Shown: positions 1 to 9,623, counted from the first letter of the stretch. The stretch: DNA of 64,000 nucleotides from Pseudomonas fluorescens (GCF_018614655.1 NZ_JAGGOG010000004.1:124001-188000); one strand, 5' to 3'. Translations and numbers: made by a program. Notes: generated from the sequence alone by a model not told the origin.

Positions 1-259
1 GAGGTGCGGAACTGCGCTTGCTACCTATTAATAAGGAAAGCACTGGGGAAAGCCCGTTGCCATGTTCATCGAGCAATTCGAGAACGCGGCTCAGGTACTT
101 CTCGTTGACCCAGTCGAGAACAAAGCGATTGGGTGCGTAGACACGCAACTCGTCGCCTTCGGCTTCGACCTGTAGCGGACGGATCCAGGTGTTGAATTGC
201 TGGGCAGGCAGCTCATCGCGCAAAAGCTCCACGCACTGCTGCCAAAGTTCCACTGACAC
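1..259 (-). CDS. dnaA: Chromosomal replication initiator DnaA, N-terminal part (cut by window start)
   Basis: DnaA binds the 9-bp DnaA boxes of oriC, oligomerises with ATP and melts the origin. Only the first 86 codons are inside the window. The reading frame starts at a GTG (257-259) giving V-S-V-E-L-W-Q-Q-C, which matches the usual Pseudomonas start, and continues through the helicase-loading/HobA-DiaA-type domain I ([16 protein letters not shown]) without interruption to base 1. The gene reads leftwards away from the origin, so the AAA+ and DNA-binding domains lie outside the window. The intergenic DnaA boxes just upstream (326-598) are suitable for both origin firing and autoregulation. 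Identification is very secure; the GTG start is inferred from the family. Confidence 0.96.
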   Translation of the reverse strand, partial: MSVELWQQCVELLRDELPAQQFNTWIRPLQVEAEGDELRVYAPNRFVLDWVNEKYLSRVLELLDEHGNGLSPVLSLLIGSKRSSAP

Positions 260-834
260 GGATATCCCCTAAGTTGAAAGCCGGTGAGGCAAAAACAGCC
301 GCCATTGTAGCGGCCAGCCGCCCACTTATCCACATGTAGGTTGCTCACAGGCCACCAAGAATCAATGCCTTAACCGTAAAAAAGGCGACAAATGGTCTGT
401 GCATAAGCTCTGTGGATAAGCCACCCTAAGCTCGTTGTACAAGTGGGGGTGAAAGTCTGTGGGTAACTGGCCTGTGGATAACTAGCCATTCCACACACAG
501 CTTATCCGATAGCGCAGCACAGGCAGAGCACCGTTTCTCCCCTGTGTTGTCATTCTCTGTACATCACGTAGAACATGGTCTGAAGGCAGTTATCCACAGG
601 AGATGGCCTCCCTAGCTTTTATAAGCTTTACAGAAAAGCTTTAAATAACTTCCTTCTTTATTTTTATATCTATGGCATTGCTCATGAAAGCCCGACGGGT
701 TGAAAACGTCCCAGATACCTAATTGAAGGAAAAGCTGGTTGGAAATTGACCTAGAGGCTTGCTTTCTCTAGAATCGCCGGTCTCTTAAAACGGGGGCCAT
801 TCCGGCCCGTTGTGGACGAACCAGGTAACACGCC
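260..834. other. Origin of replication oriC (dnaA-rpmH intergenic region)
   Basis: This 575-bp non-coding stretch separates divergent dnaA and rpmH, the classical Pseudomonas origin position. Perfect DnaA boxes (TTATCCACA) are at 326-334 (+), 411-419 (-), 473-481 (-) and 590-598 (+). One-mismatch boxes are TGTGCATAA at 398-406 and TGTGGGTAA at 458-466, both on the minus strand. The last box is followed directly by an AT-rich block (about 615-670) that is the best candidate for the unwinding element. A 46-bp segment at 554-599 recurs at 5062-5107 (see findings). The right end carries the rpmH promoter. Confidence 0.93.
746..774 (+). promoter_or_regulatory. Sigma-70 promoter of rpmH-rnpA
   Basis: A -35 TTGACC (746-751) and a -10 TAGAAT (769-774) are separated by exactly 17 bases. 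This is close to the sigma-70 consensus and lies 60 bp before the rpmH ATG, as expected for a highly expressed ribosomal protein gene. Confidence 0.8.
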
Positions 835-969
835 ATGAAACGTACTTTCCAACCCAGCACTATCAAACGCGCCCGTACCCACGGCTTCCGTGCCCGCATG
901 GCCACCAAGAACGGTCGTGCCGTCCTGTCGCGTCGTCGCGCCAAAGGTCGTGCGCGTCTGGCAGTTTGA
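835..969 (+). CDS. rpmH: 50S ribosomal protein L34
   Basis: L34 is a very small basic protein of the large ribosomal subunit. The frame ATG at 835 to TGA at 967-969 encodes 44 residues beginning [19 protein letters not shown] and ending R-A-R-L-A-V, the full usual length. It is too short for many gene callers. It sits downstream of the strong promoter at 746-774 and immediately before rnpA; this rpmH-rnpA-yidD-yidC order is conserved in most bacteria. Expression of rnpA is probably by read-through from this transcript. Nothing is missing or unusual. Confidence 0.98.
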   Translation: MKRTFQPSTIKRARTHGFRARMATKNGRAVLSRRRAKGRARLAV

Positions 970-982
970 TAATCCGGCACTG

Positions 983-1390
983 GTGGTGAGTCAGGACTTC
1001 AGTCGGGAAAAGCGTCTGCTAACCCCCCGGCATTTCAAGGCAGTCTTTGACTCCCCCACCGGCAAGGTTCCGGGGAAAAATCTCCTGCTCCTTGCGCGTA
1101 ACAACGATCTTGATCACCCCCGTCTTGGGTTGGTGATTGGCAAGAAGAGCGTAAAGCTCTCCGTTGAGCGCAATCGCCTCAAGCGTCTGATGCGCGAATC
1201 GTTTCGCCTCCACCAGGACACTCTGGTTGGTTGGGATATTGTTATCGTCGCGCGCAAAGGCTTGGGGGATGTAGAAAACCCCGAATTGATTCAGCATTTC
1301 GGCAAGCTCTGGAAACGTTTGGCTCGTACCAACAAGCCAGCACCAGCAGTCGGCACCGAAACTGTAGGGGTAGACAGTACTGATGCGTAA
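983..1390 (+). CDS. rnpA: Ribonuclease P protein component
   Basis: This is the protein cofactor of RNase P, which assists the catalytic RNA in 5' maturation of tRNA precursors. From the GTG at 983 it is 135 residues and starts [14 protein letters not shown]. The F-x-x-V family core is followed by the basic RNA-binding signature [13 protein letters not shown]. An ATG exists upstream at 890 in frame but lies inside rpmH and gives an extension not seen in the family, so the GTG start is preferred. The 3' end overlaps the yidD start by 8 bp, indicating translational coupling. Confidence 0.95.
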   Translation: MVSQDFSREKRLLTPRHFKAVFDSPTGKVPGKNLLLLARNNDLDHPRLGLVIGKKSVKLSVERNRLKRLMRESFRLHQDTLVGWDIVIVARKGLGDVENPELIQHFGKLWKRLARTNKPAPAVGTETVGVDSTDA

Positions 1391-1628
1391 ACTGGCCCTC
1401 GTTCCGATCCAGTTTTATCGCTATGCCATTAGTCCCCTGATGGCAAACCACTGTCGTTTCTACCCCAGTTGTTCCTGCTACGCGTTGGAAGCCATAGAAA
1501 ATCATGGCCTTCTGCGCGGTGGCTGGCTGGCCTTTCGTCGTTTAGGTCGCTGTCATCCGTGGAATCCCGGTGGTTATGACCCGGTTCCACCTATCCCTAC
1601 CTCCCGTTCTTCTTCGATGGCCGAGTAA
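1383..1628 (+). CDS. yidD: Membrane protein insertion efficiency factor YidD
   Basis: YidD is a small inner-membrane-associated protein that improves YidC-dependent insertion of membrane proteins. The 81-residue product shows the family signature: [13 protein letters not shown] with its cysteines, then [13 protein letters not shown] and N-P-G-G-Y-D-P-V-P. It overlaps rnpA by 8 bp and ends 2 bp before yidC, so the four genes rpmH-rnpA-yidD-yidC behave as one unit. The ATG start is the only sensible one. Confidence 0.95.
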   Translation: MRKLALVPIQFYRYAISPLMANHCRFYPSCSCYALEAIENHGLLRGGWLAFRRLGRCHPWNPGGYDPVPPIPTSRSSSMAE

Positions 1629-1630
1629 TC

Positions 1631-3313
1631 ATGGATATTAAACGCACGATCCTGATCGTCGCCCTGGCAATCGTGTCCTACGTCATGGTTCTTAAGTGGA
1701 ACCAGGACTATGGCCAGGCTGCCCTGCCGACTCAGAATGTTGCTACCAATCAGGCTGCACCGGCTATTCCGGACGCCCCGTTGGGTAACAATGCTGCCGC
1801 CAGTGCCGATGTACCCAGCGCGAATACCAACACCAGCGCACCTCTGGAAACTCCAGTCGTTACCAATAAAGACCTCATCCACGTCAAAACGGATGTGCTC
1901 GACTTGGCTATCGACCCACAAGGTGGTGATATTGCCCAGCTGAAGCTGCCGCTGTATCCACGTCGCCAAGACCATCCAGATGTTCCGTTCCAACTGTTCG
2001 ATAACGGTGGTGAACGTACTTATCTGGCTCAAAGTGGCCTGACTGGCACTGACGGTCCGGATGCTCGTGCTACCGGTCGTCCGATTTATTCGACCGAACA
2101 AAAGACTTATCAACTGGCTGATGGCCAGAACCAATTGAACGTCGACCTGAAATTCAGTCACGACGGCGTCAACTACATCAAACGCTTCAGCTTTACCCGC
2201 GGCTTGTACGATCTGAAAGTCACTTATCTGATCGACAACGAAAGCGCCAAGCCATGGACGGGCAACCTGTTTGCCCAACTCAAGCGTGACGCCAGCTCTG
2301 ATCCATCTTCCAGCACCGCTACTGGCACCGCTACTTACCTGGGCGCTGCCCTGTGGACAAGTAGCGAGCCGTACAAAAAAGTGTCGATGAAAGATATCGA
2401 CAAGGGCTCGCTGAAAGAAACCGTTCAAGGTGGTTGGGTTGCCTGGTTGCAACACTACTTCGTGACCGCATGGATTCCGGCCAAGGGTGATGCCAACCTG
2501 GTTCAAACCCGCAAAGACAGCCAAGGTAACTACATCATTGGTTTCACTGGCCCGGTATTGACCGTCGCACCAGGTGCCAAGGCAGAAACCAGCGCTACCC
2601 TGTATGCCGGTCCGAAAAGCCAGGCTGTGCTCAAAGAGTTGTCCCCAGGTCTGGAATTGACTGTGGATTACGGCTTCCTGTGGTTCATTGCCCAACCGAT
2701 TTTCTGGCTGCTGCAACATATCCACAGCATCGTCGGTAACTGGGGCTGGTCGATCATCTTCCTGACCATGCTGATCAAGGGGATCTTCTTCCCACTGTCG
2801 GCTGCCAGCTACAAGTCGATGGCGCGTATGCGTGCCGTGGCCCCTAAACTGGCCGCGCTGAAAGAACAACATGGCGATGACCGGCAGAAAATGTCGCAAG
2901 CCATGATGGAGCTGTACAAGAAAGAGAAGATCAACCCGTTGGGTGGATGCTTGCCGATTCTGGTACAGATGCCGGTATTCCTGTCGCTGTACTGGGTACT
3001 CCTGGAAAGCGTGGAAATGCGCCAGGCCCCGTTCATGCTGTGGATAACTGACCTGTCGATCAAGGACCCGTTCTTTATCCTGCCGATCATCATGGGCGCG
3101 ACCATGTTTATCCAGCAGCGCCTGAACCCTACACCTCCGGATCCGATGCAGGCCAAGGTAATGAAAATGATGCCAATCATCTTCACCTTCTTCTTCCTGT
3201 GGTTCCCGGCTGGTCTGGTTCTGTACTGGGTGGTCAACAACGTGTTGTCGATCTCTCAACAGTGGTACATCACACGTAAGATCGAAGCGGCTACCAAAAA
3301 AGCCGAGGCGTAA
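1631..3313 (+). CDS. yidC: Membrane protein insertase YidC (Oxa1 family)
   Basis: YidC inserts and folds inner membrane proteins alone or with SecYEG; the ATP synthase subunits encoded 7 kb downstream are classical substrates of the family. The 560-residue protein has the Gram-negative layout: an N-terminal signal anchor (about residues 5-22), a large periplasmic domain (about 60-340), and a C-terminal Oxa1 core with five membrane segments. The core begins near D-Y-G-F-L-W-F-I-A and includes N-P-L-G-G-C-L-P-I-L-V-Q-M-P and the conserved positive residue in the hydrophilic groove region. A low-complexity Ala/Pro/Thr/Asn linker lies at about residues 30-75. A perfect DnaA box lies inside the gene (3039-3047). 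Confidence 0.98.
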   Translation: MDIKRTILIVALAIVSYVMVLKWNQDYGQAALPTQNVATNQAAPAIPDAPLGNNAAASADVPSANTNTSAPLETPVVTNKDLIHVKTDVLDLAIDPQGGDIAQLKLPLYPRRQDHPDVPFQLFDNGGERTYLAQSGLTGTDGPDARATGRPIYSTEQKTYQLADGQNQLNVDLKFSHDGVNYIKRFSFTRGLYDLKVTYLIDNESAKPWTGNLFAQLKRDASSDPSSSTATGTATYLGAALWTSSEPYKKVSMKDIDKGSLKETVQGGWVAWLQHYFVTAWIPAKGDANLVQTRKDSQGNYIIGFTGPVLTVAPGAKAETSATLYAGPKSQAVLKELSPGLELTVDYGFLWFIAQPIFWLLQHIHSIVGNWGWSIIFLTMLIKGIFFPLSAASYKSMARMRAVAPKLAALKEQHGDDRQKMSQAMMELYKKEKINPLGGCLPILVQMPVFLSLYWVLLESVEMRQAPFMLWITDLSIKDPFFILPIIMGATMFIQQRLNPTPPDPMQAKVMKMMPIIFTFFFLWFPAGLVLYWVVNNVLSISQQWYITRKIEAATKKAEA

Positions 3314-3320
3314 CTTACTC

Positions 3321-3329
3321 TGTGGATAA
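3321..3329 (-). other. DnaA box between yidC and mnmE
   Basis: A perfect TGTGGATAA (minus-strand TTATCCACA) lies 8 bp after the yidC stop codon and just before the yidC terminator. It belongs to the wider scatter of origin-proximal DnaA boxes described in the findings. Confidence 0.75.
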
Positions 3330-3337
3330 CCACTCAA

Positions 3338-3362
3338 GACGCCCCCTAGTGGGGCGTTTTGC
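3338..3362 (+). terminator. Rho-independent terminator after yidC
   Basis: An inverted repeat ACGCCCC / GGGGCGT with a short CTAGT-type loop is followed by TTTTGCTTT. It lies 25 bp after yidC and before mnmE, which suggests mnmE is not only read from the rpmH-yidC transcript. Confidence 0.8.
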
Positions 3363-3392
3363 TTTCCGTCACTTTTGTCTGGGTACCCGTTG

Positions 3393-4763
3393 ATGAGCGC
3401 TCCTCGTGAAACCATCGCCGCCGTTGCCACCGCTCAAGGTCGTGGTGGTGTCGGTATCGTCCGTATTTCCGGGCCGCTCGCCCGCGTGGCGGCACAGGCC
3501 ATCAGTGGCCGTGAGCTGAAACCAAGGTACGCCCATTACGGCCCGTTTCTGGGCGGTAACGAAGAAGTCCTGGACGAAGGTATTGCCCTGTATTTCCCAG
3601 GACCCAACTCCTTTACCGGTGAAGATGTGCTGGAGCTGCAAGGCCATGGCGGCCCGATTGTCCTGGACATGCTCCTGCAGCGCTGCCTGCAACTGGGTTG
3701 CCGCCTGGCCCGACCGGGTGAATTCAGCGAACGCGCGTTTCTCAATGACAAGCTTGACCTGGCTCAGGCTGAAGCGATCGCAGACCTGATCGAGGCCAGT
3801 TCTGCACAAGCTGCCCGCAATGCGTTGCGCTCGTTGCAGGGCGCGTTTTCCCTACGTGTGCATAACCTCACCGAGCAGTTGATCAGCTTGCGGATCTACG
3901 TCGAGGCGGCCATTGATTTTCCGGAAGAGGAAATCGACTTCCTCGCCGATGGCCATGTGTTGGCCATGCTCGATAAGGTCCGTGACGAGTTATCCACCGT
4001 TCTTCGCGAAGCCGGGCAAGGTGCATTGCTGCGTGACGGGATGACCGTAGTGATTGCCGGTCGGCCAAATGCCGGTAAATCCAGCCTGCTCAATGCCCTG
4101 GCCGGACGTGAGGCAGCCATCGTTACAGAGATCGCCGGTACCACGCGGGACATCTTGCGCGAACATATCCACATCGACGGCATGCCACTGCACGTCGTGG
4201 ATACCGCAGGGCTGCGCGATACCGATGACCAGGTGGAAAAAATCGGTGTGGAACGAGCGCTCAAGGCCATTGGCGAAGCCGACCGGGTGTTGTTGGTGGT
4301 GGATGCCACCGCTCCGGAGGCTGTGGATCCTTTTGCCCTATGGCCGGAATTCCTCGAGCAGCGGCCGGATCCGGCCAAAGTTACCCTGATTCGAAACAAG
4401 GCAGACCTCACGGGAGAGCCAATTGCCCTGGAAGTCAGTGAGGATGGCCACGTGACCATCAGCCTCAGTGCTAAGTCGGCAGGCAATGGTCTGGAACTGC
4501 TGCGCGAGCACCTCAAAGCGTGCATGGGCTACGAACAGACGTCGGAAAGCAGCTTCAGTGCTCGCCGCCGGCACCTGGAGGCCCTGCGACATGCCAGCAC
4601 TGCCCTTGAGCATGGACGGGCGCAGCTTACGTTGGCTGGAGCAGGAGAGCTGCTTGCCGAGGATTTGCGTCAGGCTCAACAGCTGCTGGGGGAAATTACT
4701 GGCGCATTCAGCTCCGATGATCTGCTGGGCAGGATCTTTTCCAGCTTCTGTATCGGTAAGTAA
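3393..4763 (+). CDS. mnmE: tRNA-5-carboxymethylaminomethyl-2-thiouridine GTPase MnmE (TrmE)
   Basis: MnmE works with MnmG to modify U34 in the wobble position of several tRNAs, using GTP, methylene-tetrahydrofolate and glycine or ammonium. From the ATG at 3393 it has 456 residues, the normal length. Domains are the N-terminal folate-binding domain with T-I-A-A-V-A-T-A near the start, a helical domain, an inserted G domain with P-loop G-R-P-N-A-G-K-S (about 223-230), D-T-A-G-L-R and N-K-A-D-L, and the catalytic C-terminal C-I-G-K (453-456). An in-frame TTG at 3375 is less likely as start. MnmG is encoded next, beyond a second oriC-like region. Confidence 0.97.
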   Translation: MSAPRETIAAVATAQGRGGVGIVRISGPLARVAAQAISGRELKPRYAHYGPFLGGNEEVLDEGIALYFPGPNSFTGEDVLELQGHGGPIVLDMLLQRCLQLGCRLARPGEFSERAFLNDKLDLAQAEAIADLIEASSAQAARNALRSLQGAFSLRVHNLTEQLISLRIYVEAAIDFPEEEIDFLADGHVLAMLDKVRDELSTVLREAGQGALLRDGMTVVIAGRPNAGKSSLLNALAGREAAIVTEIAGTTRDILREHIHIDGMPLHVVDTAGLRDTDDQVEKIGVERALKAIGEADRVLLVVDATAPEAVDPFALWPEFLEQRPDPAKVTLIRNKADLTGEPIALEVSEDGHVTISLSAKSAGNGLELLREHLKACMGYEQTSESSFSARRRHLEALRHASTALEHGRAQLTLAGAGELLAEDLRQAQQLLGEITGAFSSDDLLGRIFSSFCIGK

Positions 4764-4780
4764 ATAGTCCTACGTTACTC

Positions 4781-4810
4781 ACAGACAGGCCATTCGTGCC
4801 TGTCTGTTTT
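4781..4810 (+). terminator. Rho-independent terminator after mnmE
   Basis: A perfect 10-bp stem ACAGACAGGC (4781-4790) / GCCTGTCTGT (4798-4807) with a 7-base loop is followed by TTT. It is 17 bp after the mnmE stop, so transcription probably ends before the downstream oriC-like block. Confidence 0.85.
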
Positions 4811-5320
4811 GCCCGTTTCAGGGTACTCAACTCCAACTTTTGATAAACGCTATCGGTAGCGGCGGCTTTTTTGTGGGCGCTATTTACGGTGGCCGGCGAT
4901 TTTCTGTGGATTAAGCCCTGTGAATAACCGCCCTTGTGCCCAGTTGATAACAGGGCTTGAAAACTGAGTAAAACTCCATCTGTGGATAACCACCTGTTTA
5001 ATCCACAGGCTTAAACCACTTATCCAAGGGCCTCCTTGGTACCTAACCACAGACTTTTGAATCTCTGTACACAGCGTAAAATATAGCCTGTAGGATTCTA
5101 TCCACAGAAATGTGGCTCAATAGAAATAAACATAAAAACAAAGATTTAATAAATTTCTCTCTTTTAATTTCTATTGTCTGTGATTCATCCACAGCTGGTT
5201 AAATTTTGTGCAAAGGGTTCTTTAGGAAGGGCGAAGTCCCTATACTTGCCAACGCGTTCGAAAACCCAAGCTCGAACGCCTATTCCTAATTACCTACAGA
5301 AAGCAGGCACGAGGTGCGTG
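4811..5320. other. Second oriC-like region between mnmE and mnmG
   Basis: This non-coding stretch of about 510 bp has the architecture of the origin at 260-834. It has one perfect DnaA box (TGTGGATAA, 4981-4989), near-matches TGTGGATTA (4905-4913), TGTGAATAA (4919-4927), TAATCCACA (4999-5007) and TTATCCAAG (5020-5028), then the 46-bp segment 5062-5107 shared with oriC, then an AT-rich block (about 5108-5175). A TATACT at 5241-5246 is a candidate -10 element for mnmG. From recall, two autonomously replicating origin fragments were reported in P. aeruginosa and P. putida; whether this block fires is unknown. Confidence 0.75.
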
Positions 5321-7213
5321 GTGGATTTCCCTTCCCGTTTTGAAGTGATCGTCATCGGCGGCGGTCATGCCGGTACCGAGGCAGCACTGGCCTCAGCACG
5401 CATGGGGGCAAAAACCCTGTTGCTGACGCATAACGTGGAAACCCTCGGTGCCATGAGCTGTAACCCCGCCATTGGTGGGATTGGCAAAAGCCATCTGGTC
5501 AAGGAAATCGATGCCCTGGGCGGCGCGATGGCCATGGCCACCGATAAGGGTGGTATTCAATTTCGCGTATTGAACAGCCGCAAAGGCCCGGCCGTGCGAG
5601 CCACCCGGGCTCAAGCCGACCGGATCCTGTACAAGGCCGCTGTCCGCGAAACCCTGGAAAACCAGCCGAACCTGTGGATATTTCAACAAGCCGCCGATGA
5701 CCTGATCGTCGAGCAGGATCAGGTACGCGGTGTTGTCACCCAAATGGGCCTGCGTTTCTTCGCAGAATCCGTGGTGTTGACCACCGGTACCTTCCTCGGT
5801 GGACTTATCCACATCGGTATGCAGAACTATTCCGGTGGTCGTGCCGGTGATCCACCGTCAATCGCCCTGGCTCATCGCCTTCGAGAACTGCCACTGCGGG
5901 TGGGCCGCCTGAAAACCGGCACACCACCGCGCATCGATGGCCGTTCTGTGGATTTTTCGGTGATGACCGAGCAGGCCGGTGATACGCCGATTCCGGTGAT
6001 GTCGTTCATGGGCTCCAAGGAACAGCATCCCAAGCAGGTCAGTTGTTGGATTACCCACACCAACGCCCGAACCCACGAAATCATTGCCGCGAACCTTGAC
6101 CGCTCGCCCATGTATTCCGGGGTGATCGAAGGCATTGGTCCGCGCTATTGCCCATCGATCGAAGACAAGATCCACCGCTTTGCCGACAAGGAAAGCCATC
6201 AGGTCTTCATCGAGCCAGAAGGCCTGACCACTCACGAGCTTTATCCGAACGGAATTTCCACTTCCCTGCCGTTCGACGTGCAAATCCAGATCGTGCAGTC
6301 GATTCGCGGTATGGAAAACGCTCATATCGTGCGGCCTGGCTATGCCATCGAATACGACTATTTCGATCCGCGTGACCTGAAGTACAGCCTGGAAACCAAA
6401 GTCATCGGCGGTTTGTTTTTTGCCGGGCAAATCAATGGCACTACCGGTTACGAAGAGGCCGGCGCCCAAGGTTTGCTGGCCGGAGCCAACGCAGCATTGC
6501 GTGCACAAGGCAAAGACAGCTGGTGCCCGCGTCGCGATGAAGCGTACATCGGCGTGTTGGTCGACGATCTGATTACCCTGGGAACCCAGGAACCGTACCG
6601 GATGTTTACTTCCCGGGCCGAATACCGCCTGATTCTGCGTGAAGACAACGCCGACCTGCGCTTGACCGAAAAAGGTCGCGAACTAGGCTTGGTGGATGAC
6701 GCGCGTTGGGCCGCCTTCTGCAAAAAACGCGAAAGCATTGATCTGGAAGAGCAGCGCCTGAAAAGTACCTGGGTTCGCCCGGGCACCGAGCAGGGCGATG
6801 CCATTGCTGAAAAATTCGGTACGCCGCTGACTCACGAGTACAACCTGCTGAACCTGCTGTCCCGTCCGGAAATCGACTACGCTGGTCTGATCTCGGTAAC
6901 GGGCGGCGGTGCAGAAGATCCACAGGTCGCCGAGCAGGTCGAAATCAAGACCAAGTACGCGGGCTACATCGATCGCCAGCAAGACGAGATCGTTCGTCTG
7001 CGAGCCAGTGAAGATACCAAGCTGCCTGTGGATATCGATTACACGAACATCTCGGGTCTCTCCAAAGAGATCCAAAGCAAGCTGGGGATAACTCGGCCGG
7101 AAACTCTGGGCCAAGCGTCGCGTATCCCGGGCGTCACCCCGGCAGCCATTTCGCTGTTGATGATTCATTTGAAAAAACGCGGCGCGGGCCGTCAGTTGGA
7201 GCAAAGCGCTTGA
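5321..7213 (+). CDS. mnmG: tRNA uridine-5-carboxymethylaminomethyl modification enzyme MnmG (GidA)
   Basis: MnmG is the FAD- and NADH-dependent partner of MnmE in wobble-uridine modification. Starting at GTG 5321 ([18 protein letters not shown]) it is 630 residues, the usual length. The open frame extends 49 codons upstream to 5174, but that stretch lies in oriC-like DNA and is not family sequence. Visible motifs are the dinucleotide fold [10 protein letters not shown] near the N-terminus, the family signature with [23 protein letters not shown] and [12 protein letters not shown]. The stop overlaps the rsmG start by 4 bp. A perfect DnaA box lies within it (5805-5813). Confidence 0.97.
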   Translation: MDFPSRFEVIVIGGGHAGTEAALASARMGAKTLLLTHNVETLGAMSCNPAIGGIGKSHLVKEIDALGGAMAMATDKGGIQFRVLNSRKGPAVRATRAQADRILYKAAVRETLENQPNLWIFQQAADDLIVEQDQVRGVVTQMGLRFFAESVVLTTGTFLGGLIHIGMQNYSGGRAGDPPSIALAHRLRELPLRVGRLKTGTPPRIDGRSVDFSVMTEQAGDTPIPVMSFMGSKEQHPKQVSCWITHTNARTHEIIAANLDRSPMYSGVIEGIGPRYCPSIEDKIHRFADKESHQVFIEPEGLTTHELYPNGISTSLPFDVQIQIVQSIRGMENAHIVRPGYAIEYDYFDPRDLKYSLETKVIGGLFFAGQINGTTGYEEAGAQGLLAGANAALRAQGKDSWCPRRDEAYIGVLVDDLITLGTQEPYRMFTSRAEYRLILREDNADLRLTEKGRELGLVDDARWAAFCKKRESIDLEEQRLKSTWVRPGTEQGDAIAEKFGTPLTHEYNLLNLLSRPEIDYAGLISVTGGGAEDPQVAEQVEIKTKYAGYIDRQQDEIVRLRASEDTKLPVDIDYTNISGLSKEIQSKLGITRPETLGQASRIPGVTPAAISLLMIHLKKRGAGRQLEQSA

Positions 7214-7854
7214 GTTCGTTGGTCACCTTGCAACACGCCGAAGAGTTATCCACAGGTGCTCGCCAACTTGGCGTCAACCTGACCGAGGCCCAGCACGAAT
7301 TGCTGCTGGGCTATCTGGCCCTGTTGATCAAATGGAACAAGGCTTACAACCTAACGGCGGTGCGGGATCCAGATGAAATGGTTTCCCGGCATTTGCTCGA
7401 CAGCCTTAGCGTCATGCCGTTTATCGAAAATGGCCGCTGGCTCGATGTTGGCAGCGGCGGCGGCATGCCGGGCATCCCGTTGGCGATCCTGTTTCCCGAG
7501 TCGCAAGTGACCTGCCTGGACAGTAACGGCAAGAAAACCCGCTTCCTGACTCAGGTTAAACTCGAACTCAAGCTGGACAACCTGCAAGTTATCCACAGCC
7601 GCGTCGAAGCCTTCACGCCTGAACAGCCTTTCAACGGAATTGTGTCCCGGGCGTTCAGCAGCATGGAGAACTTCAGCAACTGGACCCGCCATCTTGGCGA
7701 CCGTGATACGCGTTGGCTGGCAATGAAGGGCGTTCATCCAAGCGACGAGCTGTTAGCATTGCCGGCAGACTTCCACCTCGATAGCGAACACGCCTTGGCC
7801 GTACCCGGTTGCCAAGGCCAACGCCATCTGCTGATACTGCGCCGCACGGCATGA
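7210..7854 (+). CDS. rsmG: 16S rRNA (guanine-527 N7) methyltransferase RsmG (GidB)
   Basis: RsmG methylates N7 of G527 in 16S rRNA with S-adenosylmethionine; loss gives low-level streptomycin resistance in many bacteria. The 214-residue frame begins at TTG 7210, overlapping the mnmG stop (TTGA), and reads [13 protein letters not shown]. The SAM-binding motif [15 protein letters not shown] follows W-L, and N-L-T-A-V-R-D and R-H-L-L-D-S-L are family hallmarks. It is co-transcribed between mnmG and parA. Two perfect DnaA boxes (7246-7254 and 7589-7597) are embedded in its coding sequence. Confidence 0.96.
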   Translation: MSSLVTLQHAEELSTGARQLGVNLTEAQHELLLGYLALLIKWNKAYNLTAVRDPDEMVSRHLLDSLSVMPFIENGRWLDVGSGGGMPGIPLAILFPESQVTCLDSNGKKTRFLTQVKLELKLDNLQVIHSRVEAFTPEQPFNGIVSRAFSSMENFSNWTRHLGDRDTRWLAMKGVHPSDELLALPADFHLDSEHALAVPGCQGQRHLLILRRTA

Positions 7855-7872
7855 TTGGGAACACAAGCAAGA

Positions 7873-8670
7873 ATGGCTAAGGTATTCGCGATAGCGAACC
7901 AGAAAGGTGGAGTGGGCAAAACCACCACCTGCATCAACCTCGCAGCATCGCTGGTCGCTACCAAGCGTCGGGTGCTGTTGATCGACCTCGATCCACAGGG
8001 CAACGCCACCATGGGTAGCGGTGTGGATAAACACGGCCTGGAAAACTCGGTCTATGACTTGCTGATTGGCGAGTGTGACCTGGCCCAGGCCATGCACTAT
8101 TCCGAGCACGGCGGTTATCAACTGCTGCCGGCCAACCGCGATTTGACTGCGGCGGAAGTGGTGCTGCTGGAAATGCAGATGAAAGAAAGCCGTCTGCGTA
8201 GCGCCTTGGCGCCGATCCGCGATAATTACGATTACATTTTGATCGACTGCCCACCGTCGCTGTCGATGCTTACGCTCAACGCATTGGTCGCCGCCGATGG
8301 GGTGATTATCCCCATGCAGTGCGAGTACTTCGCCCTGGAAGGCTTGAGCGACCTTGTGGATAACATCAAGCGCATCGCTGAACTGCTCAACCCGAACCTC
8401 AAAGTCGAAGGCTTGTTGCGGACCATGTATGACCCGCGATTGAGCCTGATGAACGATGTGTCGGCGCAGCTCAAGGAACACTTTGGTGAGCAGTTGTACG
8501 ACACCGTGATTCCACGCAACATTCGTCTGGCCGAAGCGCCAAGCTATGGCATGCCCGCGCTGGCGTACGACAAGTCATCCCGTGGTGCCATTGCCTACCT
8601 GGCCCTGGCGGGCGAGATGGTTCGCCGCCAACGCCGCAACTCACGCACCGCTGCAGCCCAGCCAACTTAA
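7873..8670 (+). CDS. parA: Chromosome-partitioning ATPase ParA (Soj)
   Basis: ParA is the Walker-type ATPase that, with ParB bound to parS, moves the newly replicated origin. From ATG 7873 it has 265 residues, starting M-A-K-V-F-A-I-A-N-Q-K-G-G-V-G-K-T-T with the deviant Walker A (about 10-18), followed by D-L-D-P-Q-G-N-A and the Walker B-like Y-I-L-I-D-C-P-P-S. It lacks the N-terminal DNA-binding domain of plasmid type Ia ParA proteins, as usual for chromosomal versions. A TTG at 7855 is in frame but lacks support. parB follows after 9 bp. Two perfect DnaA boxes (8022-8030, 8355-8363) lie inside. Confidence 0.96.
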   Translation: MAKVFAIANQKGGVGKTTTCINLAASLVATKRRVLLIDLDPQGNATMGSGVDKHGLENSVYDLLIGECDLAQAMHYSEHGGYQLLPANRDLTAAEVVLLEMQMKESRLRSALAPIRDNYDYILIDCPPSLSMLTLNALVAADGVIIPMQCEYFALEGLSDLVDNIKRIAELLNPNLKVEGLLRTMYDPRLSLMNDVSAQLKEHFGEQLYDTVIPRNIRLAEAPSYGMPALAYDKSSRGAIAYLALAGEMVRRQRRNSRTAAAQPT

Positions 8671-8679
8671 GGAATCCTC

Positions 8680-9552
8680 ATGGCCGTCAAGAAACGAGGT
8701 CTCGGACGTGGACTGGATGCACTGCTGAGTGGTCCGACTGTCACTTCGCTTGAAGAACAGGCGGTACAGGCCGACCAGCGGGAGCTGCAGCACCTGCCGC
8801 TGGACCTGATCCAGCGAGGCAAATACCAGCCGCGCCGAGACATGGATCCGCAGGCACTGGAAGAGCTGGCGCAATCGATCAAGGCCCAGGGCGTGATGCA
8901 GCCGATCGTGGTTCGCCCGATTGGCGGTGGCCGCTTTGAAATCATTGCCGGTGAACGCCGCTGGCGTGCCAGCCAACAAGCTGGCCAGGAAACTATCCCG
9001 GCGATGGTCCGTGATGTGCCGGATGAAACCGCCATCGCCATGGCGTTGATTGAAAATATCCAACGCGAAGACCTCAATCCGATCGAGGAAGCGATCGCCC
9101 TGCAGCGCTTGCAACAGGAATTCAAGCTGACTCAGCAGGAGGTTGCTGATGCCGTGGGTAAATCCCGCGTCACCGTTTCCAACCTGCTACGCCTGATTGC
9201 CTTGCCGGAAGTGATCAAGACCATGCTTTCCCACGGAGACCTGGAAATGGGTCACGCCCGTGCATTGCTCGGTTTGCCGGAAAATCAACAAGTTGAAGGG
9301 GCGCGACACGTTGTCGCACGAGGTCTCACCGTTCGTCAGACTGAGGCGCTGGTTCGCCAGTGGCTCAGTGGCAAACCTGCACCGGTCGAGACGGCCAAAA
9401 CTGATCCGGACATCGCACGCCTGGAGCAGCGCCTGGCCGAGCGCCTAGGCTCTGCGGTGCAAATTCGCCACGGGAAGAAAGGCAAAGGGCAATTGGTCAT
9501 CGGATATAACTCATTGGATGAGCTTCAGGGCGTCCTTGCCCACATCCGCTGA
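8680..9552 (+). CDS. parB: Chromosome-partitioning protein ParB (Spo0J), CTP-dependent clamp
   Basis: ParB binds parS, loads as a CTP-gated clamp and spreads, forming the partition complex that ParA moves. The 290-residue protein starts M-A-V-K-K-R-G-L-G-R-G-L-D-A-L-L. It shows Q-Y-Q-P-R-R-type box I (here K-Y-Q-P-R-R), the CTP-binding box II G-E-R-R-W-R-A (91-97), and the helix-turn-helix T-Q-Q-E-V-A-D-A-V-G-K-S-R-V-T-V-S-N. The C-terminal dimerisation domain follows a short linker. An AAGGA ribosome site precedes the ATG. The only clear parS core in this window lies 44 kb away at 53200-53213. Confidence 0.97.
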   Translation: MAVKKRGLGRGLDALLSGPTVTSLEEQAVQADQRELQHLPLDLIQRGKYQPRRDMDPQALEELAQSIKAQGVMQPIVVRPIGGGRFEIIAGERRWRASQQAGQETIPAMVRDVPDETAIAMALIENIQREDLNPIEEAIALQRLQQEFKLTQQEVADAVGKSRVTVSNLLRLIALPEVIKTMLSHGDLEMGHARALLGLPENQQVEGARHVVARGLTVRQTEALVRQWLSGKPAPVETAKTDPDIARLEQRLAERLGSAVQIRHGKKGKGQLVIGYNSLDELQGVLAHIR

Positions 9553-9601
9553 AACAATTGCTTATGTAGCGCGCAGTCGGAAATCACTACCCGGCAGTTG
9601 A

Positions 9602-9623
9602 ATAGGGGCAGAACCGCCCCTAT
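9602..9623 (+). terminator. Hairpin after parB (possible terminator)
   Basis: An 8-bp perfect inverted repeat ATAGGGGC / GCCCCTAT with a 6-base loop lies 50 bp after parB and 78 bp before atpI. There is no T-tract, so it may only attenuate or stabilise the parAB transcript. The atp promoter should lie around or just after it; I cannot place it with confidence. Confidence 0.45.

Noticed and set aside
1574..3430. 618-codon open frame on the minus strand
   Set aside because: It is the antisense of yidC, without ribosome site or family features.
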